Of a stretch of DNA of 64,000 nt, positions 35,212 to 44,316 are shown piece after piece. The stretch is from Sulfurimicrobium lacus (lineage in GTDB: Bacteria > Pseudomonadota > Gammaproteobacteria > Burkholderiales > Sulfuricellaceae). How positions within the stretch are numbered: the stretch's first letter is position 1; the number at the start of each line of letters is the position of its first letter. The stretch spans positions 479,501 through 543,500 of the forward strand of contig NZ_AP022853.1 in the NCBI RefSeq assembly GCF_011764585.1, given 5' to 3'. Made by a program: the position numbers and the translations under genes. The notes under the pieces are model-generated. The model saw nothing but the letters and a program-made list of their open reading frames with translations. It searched no databases and was not told where the DNA came from.

Positions 35212-36864
35212 ATGACCAATCTCGCTCAACTGCTCGCACAACATCTTTCCGCTCCGGAGCGGGTCCTCTATAGCCAGTTCGTGGACGGCGAGTGGCGCGA
35301 TTATTCGGTACTCGATGTCGTCCGCCTAGCCGCGCGCTGGCAACAGGCCTTGCGCCGCGATGGGCTGCAGGCGGGGGAGCGGGTGGCGATCTGTCTGAGG
35401 AACAGCGTGAACTGGGTGGCGGTCGATATGGCGGCACTGGGCCTCGGTCTGGTGGTGGTGCCGCTGTATGTCGATGACAACCCGGAAAACATCGCCTGGT
35501 GCCTGCAGAATTCCGGCGCCCGGCTGGTGGTGATGGAAAATTCCCGTCAGCGCGCAGCGTTGCAGGCCGCAATGCAAGCTCCATCGTCTGCCTTGCCGCG
35601 CATCATTTGCCTGCAGGACGGGCCCGGCGCGTGCGATCTGGCAGACTGGCTGCCGGCTGACGCGGCGGCTTTCGAGGTCCGGCCGCTTGAGCCCGGCACG
35701 CTGGCTACCATCGTCTACACCTCCGGCACTTCCGGTCGCCCCAAGGGCGTGATGCTGTCCCACCGCAACATCCTCGCCAATGTGGCGGCTTCCAGCGACG
35801 TGGTGCGCTTGCGCGGCGCCGACAGCCTGCTTTCGGTGCTGCCCCTGTCGCACATGTTCGAGCGTACTTGCGGCTACTATCTGCCGCTCTCGGTCGGGAT
35901 CAAGGTGGCCTATGCGCGGGGTATCCAGCAAATCGCCGAGGATCTCGCCTTCCACCGGCCGACCGTGCTGATCGCGGTGCCGCGCGTGTTCGAACGCTTC
36001 CTCGCGCGGCTGGAAAAAACCCTGGCGCAGAATGCGTTGAAACGCGTTTTGTTTCGCCTCACCGTCCATCTTGGCTGGCGTCGCTTCAAGCGCCAGGCCA
36101 CGCTGGCGGAACGCGGGCTCTACCGGCTGCTGCAGCGCTTCGTCGCCGCGCCGATTCTCGAACGGCTGGGCGGCCGCCTGTGCCTTGCGGTGGTGGGCGG
36201 CGCCAAGGTGGAGTTGCGTATCGCCCGCACTTTCATCGGTCTTGGGCTCAACCTGATCCAGGGCTACGGACTGACCGAGGCCGCGCCGGTGGTGGCCGCG
36301 AACCGCGAGGAGGACAATGACCCTGCCACCGTCGGCGCGCCGCTCAAGGGTATCGAAACCCGCATCAACGAAGCCGGGGAGCTGCTGGTGCGCGGTCCCT
36401 CCGTGATGCTCGGGTATTGGCAGAACCCGGAGGCCAGCGCAGCGGTGATGGATACCGAAGGCTGGCTCAATACCGGCGACCTGGCCGCGTTCAGCGCGGG
36501 CAAGATTGTCATTCGGGGGCGCAGCAAGGACGTCCTGATCTTGTCCAGCGGTGAGAAAGCGCCGCCGCAGGACATCGAAATCGCGATTCTCGACGATCCC
36601 GTTTTCGAACAGGCGATGCTGCTCGGGGAGGGCAAGGCTTTTTTCTCCTTGCTGGCCGTCACCGCCGAGACTGACGACAAGATGCTGGTGCGGCGCGCCA
36701 ATGCGCAGCTCAAGTCTTTCCCGCGCTATATCCGGGTGCGCCGCGTGATTCCGTTAAGCGAGCCGTGGACGGTGGAGAACGGATTGCTTACGCCGACCCA
36801 GAAGGTCAAGCGCGAGGCTGTGCTGGAGCGTTTCGGTGCGTTGATTGAAGAGGTTTACCGTTAG
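35212..36864 (+). CDS. AMP-dependent long-chain acyl-CoA synthetase
   Basis: A 550-residue adenylate-forming enzyme. The P-loop is TIVYTSGTSGRPKGVMLSHRN, quoted here by its core TSGTSGRPKG near residue 172. The other motifs are QGYGLTEAAPVVAANR and LNTGDLAAF, with RGRSKDVLILSSGEKAPP. The middle region (RFLARLEKTL...ILERLGGRL) is typical of FAA1/FadD15-like long-chain ligases. It activates fatty acids to acyl-CoA. The ribosome site is obscured by the repeat just upstream. Its end overlaps hemJ by 4 bp, tail to tail. Confidence 0.92.
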   Translation: MTNLAQLLAQHLSAPERVLYSQFVDGEWRDYSVLDVVRLAARWQQALRRDGLQAGERVAICLRNSVNWVAVDMAALGLGLVVVPLYVDDNPENIAWCLQNSGARLVVMENSRQRAALQAAMQAPSSALPRIICLQDGPGACDLADWLPADAAAFEVRPLEPGTLATIVYTSGTSGRPKGVMLSHRNILANVAASSDVVRLRGADSLLSVLPLSHMFERTCGYYLPLSVGIKVAYARGIQQIAEDLAFHRPTVLIAVPRVFERFLARLEKTLAQNALKRVLFRLTVHLGWRRFKRQATLAERGLYRLLQRFVAAPILERLGGRLCLAVVGGAKVELRIARTFIGLGLNLIQGYGLTEAAPVVAANREEDNDPATVGAPLKGIETRINEAGELLVRGPSVMLGYWQNPEASAAVMDTEGWLNTGDLAAFSAGKIVIRGRSKDVLILSSGEKAPPQDIEIAILDDPVFEQAMLLGEGKAFFSLLAVTAETDDKMLVRRANAQLKSFPRYIRVRRVIPLSEPWTVENGLLTPTQKVKREAVLERFGALIEEVYR

Positions 36865-37271
36865 AACGGCTTGACCACCACCAGGATCACCACGGCGACC
36901 AGGATCAGCACCGGCAGTTCGTTCATCCAGCGGTAGAACACATGGCCGTGACGGTTGCGGCCGTTCCTGAAGTCCGCCACGATCCTGCCGCAGTAGAGGT
37001 GGTAGGCGGCAAGCAGGGTTACCAGTACCAGCTTGACGTGCAGCCAGCCGCCGCTGAAGCCGTAACCGAGCCACAGCCAGATGCCGAACACCAGCGCCAG
37101 CACGCCCAGCGGCGTCATGAAGCGGTACAGCTTGTGCTCCATCAGCGTGAGGCGTTCCACCGTGGCCGGGTCGTCCACCATGGCGTGGTTCACGAACAGG
37201 CGCGGCAGGTAGAACAGGCCGGCGAACCAGCTGACGACGAAGATGATGTGGAACGCTTTGATCCAGAGCAT
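36861..37271 (-). CDS. hemJ: Protoporphyrinogen oxidase HemJ family protein
   Basis: A 136-residue protein with four transmembrane helices, beginning MLWIKAFHIIFVVSWFAGLF. The conserved His in the first helix, YLPRLFVNHA, and HLYCGRIVADF are HemJ (UPF0093) signatures. HemJ oxidises protoporphyrinogen IX to protoporphyrin IX in haem synthesis in bacteria lacking HemG or HemY. I chose the ATG at 37271 because it gives the family N-terminus; an earlier ATG at 37337 adds 22 atypical residues. Confidence 0.88.
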   Translation of the reverse strand: MLWIKAFHIIFVVSWFAGLFYLPRLFVNHAMVDDPATVERLTLMEHKLYRFMTPLGVLALVFGIWLWLGYGFSGGWLHVKLVLVTLLAAYHLYCGRIVADFRNGRNRHGHVFYRWMNELPVLILVAVVILVVVKPF

Positions 37272-37360
37272 GGGTGGAAACAACCATGAGGTAAGATGGC
37301 CGAGAATTATACGCGGTACTTTTCGCCCATGATGCAATACTCTGAAAGGACTTACTGAGG

Positions 37361-37903
37361 ATGGCTTTGCCGCAGCGATTGCGCGAATGGTTTTCGTGGA
37401 AAAGGTGGCGCCCCGACGTGTGGACGCTGTTGCTTGTTGGTGCCATCGCCTATGTCTGGTTTCGCCCGCCCGCCTGGATCAGCGAGGAATGGCGGGATGC
37501 GCCCAAGCTGCAGGTAACCCTGTTCGACGGTCGCCGGGTGGATCTGGAACAGCTGCGCGGCAAGGTGGTGCTGGTGAATTTCTGGGCAACCTGGTGTCCT
37601 TATTGCAGGCATGAAATGCCGGCGATGGAGTCGTTCTACCGCGATTACCAGGGAAAGGGATTTGAAATGCTTGCCTTGAGTCAGGACGACGATATCGGCA
37701 AGGTGGCGGCGTTCATGGCCAAGGAGGCTTACCATTTTCCCGTGGCCATGGAACCGGCGGGTGTCGCGGCAGCGTTTGGCGGGGTAAGCCGGCTGCCGAC
37801 TTCATTCGTGATCGACAAGCAGGGCAGGATCAGGAAAAAGATCAGCGGCCAGGTTTACTACGCCCGTCTCAAGGACTTGGTCGAACCCTTGCTGGCGGAG
37901 TAG
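37361..37903 (+). CDS. Membrane-anchored TlpA/ResA-type thiol-disulfide protein
   Basis: A 180-residue protein. One N-terminal anchor (residues about 19-37, DVWTLLLVGAIAYVWF) is followed by a periplasmic thioredoxin fold with the active site WCPYC in NFWATWCPYCRHEMPAM and the cis-proline in SRLPTSF. Such proteins reduce cytochrome c apoprotein cysteines or other periplasmic disulfides. It is divergent from hemJ. A second TlpA-like gene lies 0.6 kb downstream on the other strand. Confidence 0.92.
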   Translation: MALPQRLREWFSWKRWRPDVWTLLLVGAIAYVWFRPPAWISEEWRDAPKLQVTLFDGRRVDLEQLRGKVVLVNFWATWCPYCRHEMPAMESFYRDYQGKGFEMLALSQDDDIGKVAAFMAKEAYHFPVAMEPAGVAAAFGGVSRLPTSFVIDKQGRIRKKISGQVYYARLKDLVEPLLAE

Positions 37904-37904
37904 T

Positions 37905-37927
37905 CCAGGGCGTGTTACACGCCCTGG
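37905..37927. terminator. Bidirectional hairpin between convergent tlpA-like and dinB-like genes
   Basis: A perfect 10-bp stem CCAGGGCGTG/CACGCCCTGG with a 3-nt loop fills the 26-bp gap between the two stop codons. There is no T-tract on either side. Confidence 0.6.
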
Positions 37928-37929
37928 TG

Positions 37930-38469
37930 CTAGTGGGCGCGCAAGTGCTCCAGGTTTTTTTCCATTTCCGCCTTGTAGAAGATGTAGTCCATTTCCGGTA
38001 CCGGCGCGCCCAGGCGCACGGCAACCGATGTGACCTGGCCGCGCAGATGGGCGGCGTGGGTCATGATGTGGGTGAGCGCATCGCGTACCCAAATCTGGCG
38101 CGGCTGGTTGTCGGTGTCGAAATAGCCGATCTGTTCGTCGAAAAACGCTTCCGGCTGGGCTTCCAGCCAGCGCTGGGCTTCGCGGAATTCCAGGCGCAGC
38201 ACGTTCTTGAGCTCCTTCCAGTCTGCCATGAACAGCTCTTCGCGCCCCACGCTCTGGTTATCCTGCTTGAGGCGCGTCATCCAGTTGCGGGTTGCTACCA
38301 GAATGTGATTCACGGTCTTGTGGATATTCTCGAAGATCATGCCCTGGTGGCTTTGCCGTGCATCCTCGTCGAGCACATCCAGCGCGGCGAACAGCGTGTC
38401 GTTGGCCCAATGCTGGTAATCTGCCTGGTAGACGAAATGTTTTTTCAGTGTCGTCATCGTGGTCGTCAT
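37930..38469 (-). CDS. DinB family protein
   Basis: A 179-residue four-helix-bundle protein. The metal histidines are in ENIHKTVNHIL near residue 48 and in HIMTHAAHLRGQ near 135-139. YQADYQHWANDTLFAALD is the usual first helix. DinB/YfiT proteins are metal-dependent transferases (for example thiol S-transferases); the substrate here is unknown. Its start overlaps the stop of the TlpA-like gene (38466), so it is probably co-translated in the amgK-murU-tlpA-dinB run. Confidence 0.9.
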   Translation of the reverse strand: MTTTMTTLKKHFVYQADYQHWANDTLFAALDVLDEDARQSHQGMIFENIHKTVNHILVATRNWMTRLKQDNQSVGREELFMADWKELKNVLRLEFREAQRWLEAQPEAFFDEQIGYFDTDNQPRQIWVRDALTHIMTHAAHLRGQVTSVAVRLGAPVPEMDYIFYKAEMEKNLEHLRAH

Positions 38470-38972
38470 GATGTGGCCCCTCCCAATTGTTGTTCCAGCA
38501 GTGTTTTCAGCTGGGCGAAATCGAGTTCGCCGATCGTCTGCTGGATGATGTGTCCCTTGCGGTCGATCACGAACGAAGTCGGCGTCAGCTTCACCTGGCT
38601 GAACGCCTCGGCCGCCTTTCCGGTCGTGTCCAGCGCGATGGTGAACGGCAGGTTACGCTGCTGGGCGTAGTTGCGCACATATTCGGGCGGGTCGTAATTC
38701 ATCGCTACCGCCACTACCTCCAAACCGCGCGGCTGATATTTGCGGTAGATGTCCGCCAGCGCCGGCATTTCACTGACACAACCCGGGCAGCTGGTGGCCC
38801 AGAAATTCACCAGCACCACCTTGCCACGCAGGCTGTCGAGAGCCATCTGCTTGCCATCCAGAGTGGTGAGATCGACATTAGGCGCAATCGGTTTTTGCGT
38901 AAGAGTGAGCGCTAACCACGACACCAGTGCCAATATGCTTATGGCAATTAAAACATGCTTTCTGGCTGGCAT
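38466..38972 (-). CDS. TlpA-family periplasmic thioredoxin
   Basis: A 168-residue protein with an N-terminal membrane anchor (HVLIAISILALVSWLALTL) and a thioredoxin fold with active site SCPGC in NFWATSCPGCVSEMPAL and cis-proline LTPTSF. The ATG at 38972 overlaps the murU stop (TGATG). It is related to the TlpA-like protein at 37361 but with a different CXXC dipeptide (PG against PY), suggesting a different redox potential. Confidence 0.92.
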   Translation of the reverse strand: MPARKHVLIAISILALVSWLALTLTQKPIAPNVDLTTLDGKQMALDSLRGKVVLVNFWATSCPGCVSEMPALADIYRKYQPRGLEVVAVAMNYDPPEYVRNYAQQRNLPFTIALDTTGKAAEAFSQVKLTPTSFVIDRKGHIIQQTIGELDFAQLKTLLEQQLGGATS

Positions 38973-39640
38973 CAATTTTCCTTTAATTTCTCGTTCAACT
39001 CGGCCAGGCGCTGCGGCGTGCCGACGTCTGCCCAATAACCGGTGTGGTGCATGCCGCCCACTGTGCCGCGATCCATCGCCGCGCGCAACAGCGGCGCGAG
39101 CGGGGCTTTGGTTCCCCGGTCGATGGCGGCAAAGAACTCCGCCCGATAGACGCCGATGCCGCTGAAAGTCAGCATGGCTGGGCCTTGTGAGCGGACGATG
39201 TCGCGATCCAGAAAAAAATCCCCCTTGGGGTGTTGGGGCGGGTTGTCCACCAGCACCAGGAAAGTGGAGTGTTTTTTTGCGGCATCGTTCAGCCGGGTGA
39301 AATCGAAGTCGCAAAATATGTCGCCGTTCACCACCACGAAAGGCTCGTCGCCGAGCAGCGGCAGGGCATTGGCGATGCCGCCGGCGGTCTCCAGCGCTTC
39401 AGCTTCGGGTGAATAGTGGATGCTTACTCCGAAACGGCTTCCGTCTCCCAGACAGGCTTCGATCTGCGCGCCGAGGTGGGCGTGGTTGATCACCAGTTCT
39501 CGTATCCCGGCATGTGCCAGATTTTCGATGTGCCACACGATCAGCGGTTTGCCGCCCACTTGAAGCAGAGGCTTGGGAACGCTATCGGTGAGCGGACGCA
39601 TGCGCTCGCCGCGCCCGGCGGCGAGGACCATGGCCTTCAA
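38972..39640 (-). CDS. murU: N-acetylmuramate-1-phosphate uridylyltransferase MurU
   Basis: A 222-residue nucleotidyltransferase with the signature KAMVLAAGRGERMRPLTD and KPLLQVGGKPLI. It makes UDP-MurNAc from MurNAc-1-P in peptidoglycan recycling that bypasses de novo synthesis, and with it fosfomycin-sensitive MurA. The best start is TTG at 39640, which overlaps the amgK stop as TTGA and gives the family N-terminus MKAMVLAAG. An internal ATG at 39631 would lose three residues. Confidence 0.92.
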   Translation of the reverse strand: MKAMVLAAGRGERMRPLTDSVPKPLLQVGGKPLIVWHIENLAHAGIRELVINHAHLGAQIEACLGDGSRFGVSIHYSPEAEALETAGGIANALPLLGDEPFVVVNGDIFCDFDFTRLNDAAKKHSTFLVLVDNPPQHPKGDFFLDRDIVRSQGPAMLTFSGIGVYRAEFFAAIDRGTKAPLAPLLRAAMDRGTVGGMHHTGYWADVGTPQRLAELNEKLKEN

Positions 39641-40629
39641 AAGCTGTATCCCGCTGCCGCCTGCCTGTTTTCCAGTTCGTCCAGCAGCCGCAACAGTGGC
39701 GTCAGAGCGATGTATCGTTCGCAGGCCTTGCGCAAGTAAGCCATCACTAACGGTATGTCCTTGAGGTAGCCGTCCTTGCCGTCTCGGTGATAGAGGCGGG
39801 CGAAAATTCCCAGCACCTTGATGTGGCGCTGCACGCCCATCCATTCGAAATCGCGGTAGAACTCGTAGAAGTCTGCATTGACCGGCAGTCCGGCTTTTCT
39901 CGCCTGTTCCCAGTAGCGGATGCACCAGTCCAGCACACGTTCCTCTTCCCAGGTGATGTAGGCGTCCTTGAACAGGGAGGCGAGATCGTAAGTGATGGGG
40001 CCGTAAACCGCGTCCTGGAAATCCAGAACGCCGGGGTTGGGCGATGCCGCCATCAGGTTGCGCGAGTGGTAATCGCGATGGACATAGACTTTCGGCTGGG
40101 ACAGGTTGTTCAGGGCAATCAGGGCGAAGGTGCGTTGCAGGGTCTCGCGCTGGGAGTCGCTCAAGGTGGCTTGTAGATGCTTGTTTATATACCAATCGGG
40201 CAGCAGGTTCATTTCGCGCTGCAGCAACGCTTCGTCATAGGGCGGCAGGGTGTCCGGACGGCTGGCAAGCTGAATCTTGATCAGGGCGTCGATCGCATCG
40301 CGGTAAAGCGCATCGGCGCTGCCTTCGTCGAGCACCTGCAGGTATGTGGTATGGCCGAGGTCGGACAGGAGCAGAAAGCCCTGCTGTAAATCCTGCGCCA
40401 CGATTTTTGGCACATGTGCGCCAGCCGCGTCGAACAGTTGTGCGACGTGGATAAATGGGCGGCAGTCCTCCTGCTCGGGCGGGGCGTCCATGACGATATG
40501 CGTGCCTTCGTCGGCTGCGACGCGGAAATAGCGGCGGAAGCTGGCATCCGCCGAAGCCGGTTCGACTGTCCATCCCCCATCGGGAAACTGCCCGTGCAGC
40601 CAGTCATGCATCAGTTCAATACGGTCCAC
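39637..40629 (-). CDS. amgK: N-acetylmuramate/N-acetylglucosamine kinase AmgK
   Basis: A 330-residue aminoglycoside-phosphotransferase-fold kinase. SADASFRRYFRV is at the N-terminus, the catalytic loop is VYVHRDYHSRNLM, and the metal site is VLDFQDAVYGPITYDLASL. AmgK phosphorylates the anomeric carbon of MurNAc, feeding MurU. It is the first gene of the minus-strand set and is divergent from lptD, the same neighbourhood as in Pseudomonas putida. Confidence 0.94.
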   Translation of the reverse strand: MDRIELMHDWLHGQFPDGGWTVEPASADASFRRYFRVAADEGTHIVMDAPPEQEDCRPFIHVAQLFDAAGAHVPKIVAQDLQQGFLLLSDLGHTTYLQVLDEGSADALYRDAIDALIKIQLASRPDTLPPYDEALLQREMNLLPDWYINKHLQATLSDSQRETLQRTFALIALNNLSQPKVYVHRDYHSRNLMAASPNPGVLDFQDAVYGPITYDLASLFKDAYITWEEERVLDWCIRYWEQARKAGLPVNADFYEFYRDFEWMGVQRHIKVLGIFARLYHRDGKDGYLKDIPLVMAYLRKACERYIALTPLLRLLDELENRQAAAGYSF

Positions 40630-40700
40630 TGCGATCGCGCCTCATTGCTTAATTCGTGAAATTGTGCGATTTTAGCATCTATATAAGCACTCCAATAACA

Positions 40701-42929
40701 ATGCGCCCGCTCCCTCTCACTCTTGCCGTCTTTGTCCTGTTAGCCCTGCCATTCGATCTCTACGCCGAAGACGACACACTGGAGTTGCGCCCGCAGACCT
40801 CGCTGATCAACGTTTTCCCCGCCGACGAGCAGACGCCGATTTTTCTCGATGCCGATCGCATGTCAGGCCATCGCAATGCTGAAATACAGGCCGATGGCGA
40901 GTGCGTGTTGCGCAAACGGGGGCAGTTAATCGACGCCGATCACCTGATCTACAACCAGCCGGAAGACGAGGTGCATGCGCTGGGAAATGTGCGCATCGAG
41001 CAGAACGGCAACGTGACGACCGGCCCGGAACTCAAGATGAAGCTCGAGACGCAGCAAGGTTTTATGCGCGAACCGGTCTATCTCTTGCAGCAGCCGGTCG
41101 CACACGGCGTCGGAGAGAACCTGGAGTTTCTCGGAAAGAACCGGCAACGCCTCACGCGTGGCACTTATACCACTTGTGCCGAGGGCAATAACGACTGGTT
41201 TCTTCGCGTAGGGGAACTGGAGCTTGACCGCACTACCCAAACCGGCACGGCTTACAATGCCAGCATCTATTTCAAGGGCGTGCCGTTTCTGTATACGCCG
41301 TGGCTTAATTTTCCGCTGACTGACGAGCGCAAATCGGGTTTCCTGACACCTTCCTTCGGTACCAGCGGCAATAGCGGTGCCGAATTTTCCCTGCCCTATT
41401 ATTGGAATATCGCTCCCGAACAGGATGCCACCATCACGCCGCGAATTCTGGCGCGGCGAGGGCTGCAGTTGAAAGGTGAATATCGCTATCTGAACCCGAT
41501 GTATTCCGGTCAAAGTCGCGCCGAATTGCTGCCCAACGATAGTCTTGCCGGCCAAAGCCGCTATGCTCTGTCGCTGCTCCACATGCAGAATTTTGGCGCG
41601 GGCTGGGCGGGCAGTCTGAATGTTCAGAAAGCATCGGACGACAATTATTTTCGTGACCTGACCACTACCCTGGCCAGCACTTCGCAAGTCAACCTGCCGC
41701 GCGATGCGATGCTGAGCTATAACGGTCACGGCTTGAGTTTTCTGGGTCGAATGCTGAGTTATCAGACGCTGCAGGATCCGCTGGCGCCGGTGGGCAAGCC
41801 CTACAGTCTGGCGCCGCAACTGCTGGTTAACGGCCTGTGGCGTAATTTTCCCGCCGTGGATCTGGGGCTGACCGGCGAGTGGGTGGACTTCCGCCACACG
41901 ACACTGGTCAATGGCAAGCGCCTGACCTTTTACCCTAATGTAAGCATGCCCCTGCAGCAAAGCTTTGCTTATATCACCCCCAAGCTGGGCATGCATATGA
42001 CCCGCTACGTGCTGGGCGACAACAATGTTGCCGTCCTGCCGGATGCGACGCGCACGCTGCCTATCTTCAGCGTCGACAGCGGACTCTTTCTCGAACGCGA
42101 TGTGCAGTTGCGCAACCACGAATTCATCCAGACGCTGGAGCCACGGCTGTATTACCTTTATGTGCCCTACCGCGATCAAAGCCGGCTCCCCATTTTCGAT
42201 ACCGGCCTGGCGGATTTCAATTATGCCCAGATGTTCAGCGAGAACCAGTTCGTCGGCGGCGACCGCATCAACGATGCGAACCAGGTTACTGCAGCCCTGA
42301 CTTCGCGCTTGCTCGACCCGGATAATGGGCAGGAATGGATACGTGCGGCCATCGGGCAGCGCTATTATTTCAAGGAGCAGCAAGTCACGCTGGACGGCAG
42401 TGCCGGCCGGACCGACAAGTCATCCGACATCCTGGCGGCTTTCAGCGGCCGGGTGGCGCCATTCTGGAACGTCGACACCGGCGTTCAGTACAACACCGGT
42501 CAGCAGCAATTCCAGAAAACCGGCGTAGGCGTTCGCTACCAGCCGGCAGTAGGCAAGGTGCTCAACCTGGGTTACCGTTTTACCCGAGATATGCTCAATC
42601 CGATCAAGCAGCTGGATATTTCCGCTCAATGGCCCCTGCGCGGACGCTGGCAAGGGGTGGGGCGGTGGAATTACTCATTACAGGACCGCATTATTCTGGA
42701 GGGGCTGGCCGGGCTTGAATATAATGGCGGTTGCTGGGCGGCGCGGGTGGTGATGCATCGCCTGGCTACAGCGACAGCACAAACCAGCAACTCGATTTTC
42801 TTCCAGCTGGAATTGTTCGGCATGGGAAAAATCGGCGCCGATCCATTGGATATCCTGAAACGGAACATTTCCGGCTATGCACCAACTCTTAAACCTTCCA
42901 CACCGGCTACAACTTATGACCAGTTCTAA
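40701..42929 (+). CDS. lptD: LPS-assembly protein LptD
   Basis: A 742-residue outer-membrane beta-barrel that inserts LPS with LptE. The ATG at 40701 gives the signal peptide MRPLPLTLAVFVLLALPFDL with cleavage near LYA-EDD. An OstA/LptA-like jellyroll (ADRMSGHRNAEIQADGECVL) is followed by the barrel. Cysteines: one at residue 68, one in the conserved YTTCAEG (159), and a single one in NGGCWAARV near the C-terminus. E. coli has a CC pair at that last position, so only one inter-domain disulfide seems possible. Confidence 0.97.
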   Translation: MRPLPLTLAVFVLLALPFDLYAEDDTLELRPQTSLINVFPADEQTPIFLDADRMSGHRNAEIQADGECVLRKRGQLIDADHLIYNQPEDEVHALGNVRIEQNGNVTTGPELKMKLETQQGFMREPVYLLQQPVAHGVGENLEFLGKNRQRLTRGTYTTCAEGNNDWFLRVGELELDRTTQTGTAYNASIYFKGVPFLYTPWLNFPLTDERKSGFLTPSFGTSGNSGAEFSLPYYWNIAPEQDATITPRILARRGLQLKGEYRYLNPMYSGQSRAELLPNDSLAGQSRYALSLLHMQNFGAGWAGSLNVQKASDDNYFRDLTTTLASTSQVNLPRDAMLSYNGHGLSFLGRMLSYQTLQDPLAPVGKPYSLAPQLLVNGLWRNFPAVDLGLTGEWVDFRHTTLVNGKRLTFYPNVSMPLQQSFAYITPKLGMHMTRYVLGDNNVAVLPDATRTLPIFSVDSGLFLERDVQLRNHEFIQTLEPRLYYLYVPYRDQSRLPIFDTGLADFNYAQMFSENQFVGGDRINDANQVTAALTSRLLDPDNGQEWIRAAIGQRYYFKEQQVTLDGSAGRTDKSSDILAAFSGRVAPFWNVDTGVQYNTGQQQFQKTGVGVRYQPAVGKVLNLGYRFTRDMLNPIKQLDISAQWPLRGRWQGVGRWNYSLQDRIILEGLAGLEYNGGCWAARVVMHRLATATAQTSNSIFFQLELFGMGKIGADPLDILKRNISGYAPTLKPSTPATTYDQF

Positions 42930-44235
42930 ATCAAAACTGCTTTCCTTTTTTCTGGCGGCTTCCCTGTTGAGCCTAACGCACCTGTCCAGCGCGGAAACAA
43001 AGCCGGCACGCGCGGTCGCACTGGACCGCATCGTTGCGGTGGTGAACAGCGATGTCATTACCCAGCTCGAACTTGACGAGCGTCTGCATACGGTGATTCA
43101 GCAGCTGCAAAAACAGGGTACGCCGATGCCTCCCCGCGATTTGCTGGAGAAACAGCTGCTGGAACGCATGATCATGGACCGCCTGCAACTGCAGTTTGCC
43201 CAGGAAACCGGCGTGAAAATTGATGAGGTTCAGCTCGACAAGACTTTGCAGCGCATCGCCCAGGAAAACAAGCTCAGCCCGGAACAGTTCCGTGCCGCAC
43301 TGGAAAAGGACGGCGTGAATTTTAGCAAGTTCCGCGAGGACATCCGCAACGAGATCATCATGGCGCGATTGCGCGAGCGGGAAGTCGACAACCGCGTGAC
43401 CGTGAGCGACGGCGAGGTGGACAACTACCTCAACACCCGTGGCGCGGTGGCGGGGGGGGGCGGAGAGTACAGCCTGGCACACATCCTGGTGCGGGTGCCG
43501 GAACAGGCGAGCCCCGAACAGTTGCAGAAATTGAAGTCGCGCGCCCTTAAAGCGCTGGAAGAAGTGCAGGCCGGCAAGGACTTTCGCCAAATTGCCGCAA
43601 GTTATTCCGATGCGCCGGACGCGCTCGAAGGCGGCGTGCTGGGATGGCGCACGGCCGGGCAATTGCCGGCGCTGTTCGTCGAGGCACTCAACAACCTCAA
43701 GCCGGGAGAGACCAGCCAGGTGCTGCGCAGCCCGAACGGCTTCCATATCCTGAAATTGCTGGACAAGCGCGGCAAGGAAACGCCATTCGTGGTGCAGCAA
43801 ACCCATGTTCGCCATATCCTGATCAAGGTGAACGAGGTGGTGTCGGAGCAGGACGCCAGGAACCGTGCCCTGCAACTCAAGGAACGGCTCGACAATGGCG
43901 CGAAATTCGAGGAGTTGGCGCGTCTGCACTCGGAGGACGGGTCCGCGAGCCGGGGAGGGGATCTGGGCTGGATATCGCCCGGCGATACGGTGCCTGAATT
44001 CGAGAAAGCCATGGATGCCCTGAAACCGGGTCAATTCTCCGATCCGGTGCGTTCCCCTTTCGGCTGGCACCTGATCGAGGTGCTTGAGCGTCGCAGCCAG
44101 GATGTGAGCAAGGAGCGCACGCGCATGCAGGCGCGCCAGGAAATTCGCGTGCGCAAGGCCGACGAGGCCTATCAGGAATGGCTGCGCCAGCTGCGCGACC
44201 GTGCTTACGTCGAGTACCGGATGGATGATAAATGA
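42916..44235 (+). CDS. surA: Periplasmic chaperone/peptidyl-prolyl isomerase SurA
   Basis: A 439-residue SurA with a signal peptide (KLLSFFLAASLLSLTHLSSA). The N-terminal chaperone domain has DRIVAVVNSDVITQLELD. Two parvulin domains follow, each with YSLAHILVRVPE- or HVRHILIKVNE-type strands, and the C-terminal helix ends AYVEYRMDD. It escorts outer-membrane proteins to the BAM complex. The ATG at 42916 overlaps lptD by 14 bp. A G9 run at 43452-43460 encodes GGGG at the edge of the first parvulin domain. Confidence 0.97.
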   Translation: MTSSKSKLLSFFLAASLLSLTHLSSAETKPARAVALDRIVAVVNSDVITQLELDERLHTVIQQLQKQGTPMPPRDLLEKQLLERMIMDRLQLQFAQETGVKIDEVQLDKTLQRIAQENKLSPEQFRAALEKDGVNFSKFREDIRNEIIMARLREREVDNRVTVSDGEVDNYLNTRGAVAGGGGEYSLAHILVRVPEQASPEQLQKLKSRALKALEEVQAGKDFRQIAASYSDAPDALEGGVLGWRTAGQLPALFVEALNNLKPGETSQVLRSPNGFHILKLLDKRGKETPFVVQQTHVRHILIKVNEVVSEQDARNRALQLKERLDNGAKFEELARLHSEDGSASRGGDLGWISPGDTVPEFEKAMDALKPGQFSDPVRSPFGWHLIEVLERRSQDVSKERTRMQARQEIRVRKADEAYQEWLRQLRDRAYVEYRMDDK

Positions 44236-44316
44236 GGGCGGGAATGACCGGATTCCAGGATGATTCTGTCTTGTAAGTTATCTCTAATTTTTTAAGTGTA
44301 TTGAGCGATCCGGACC

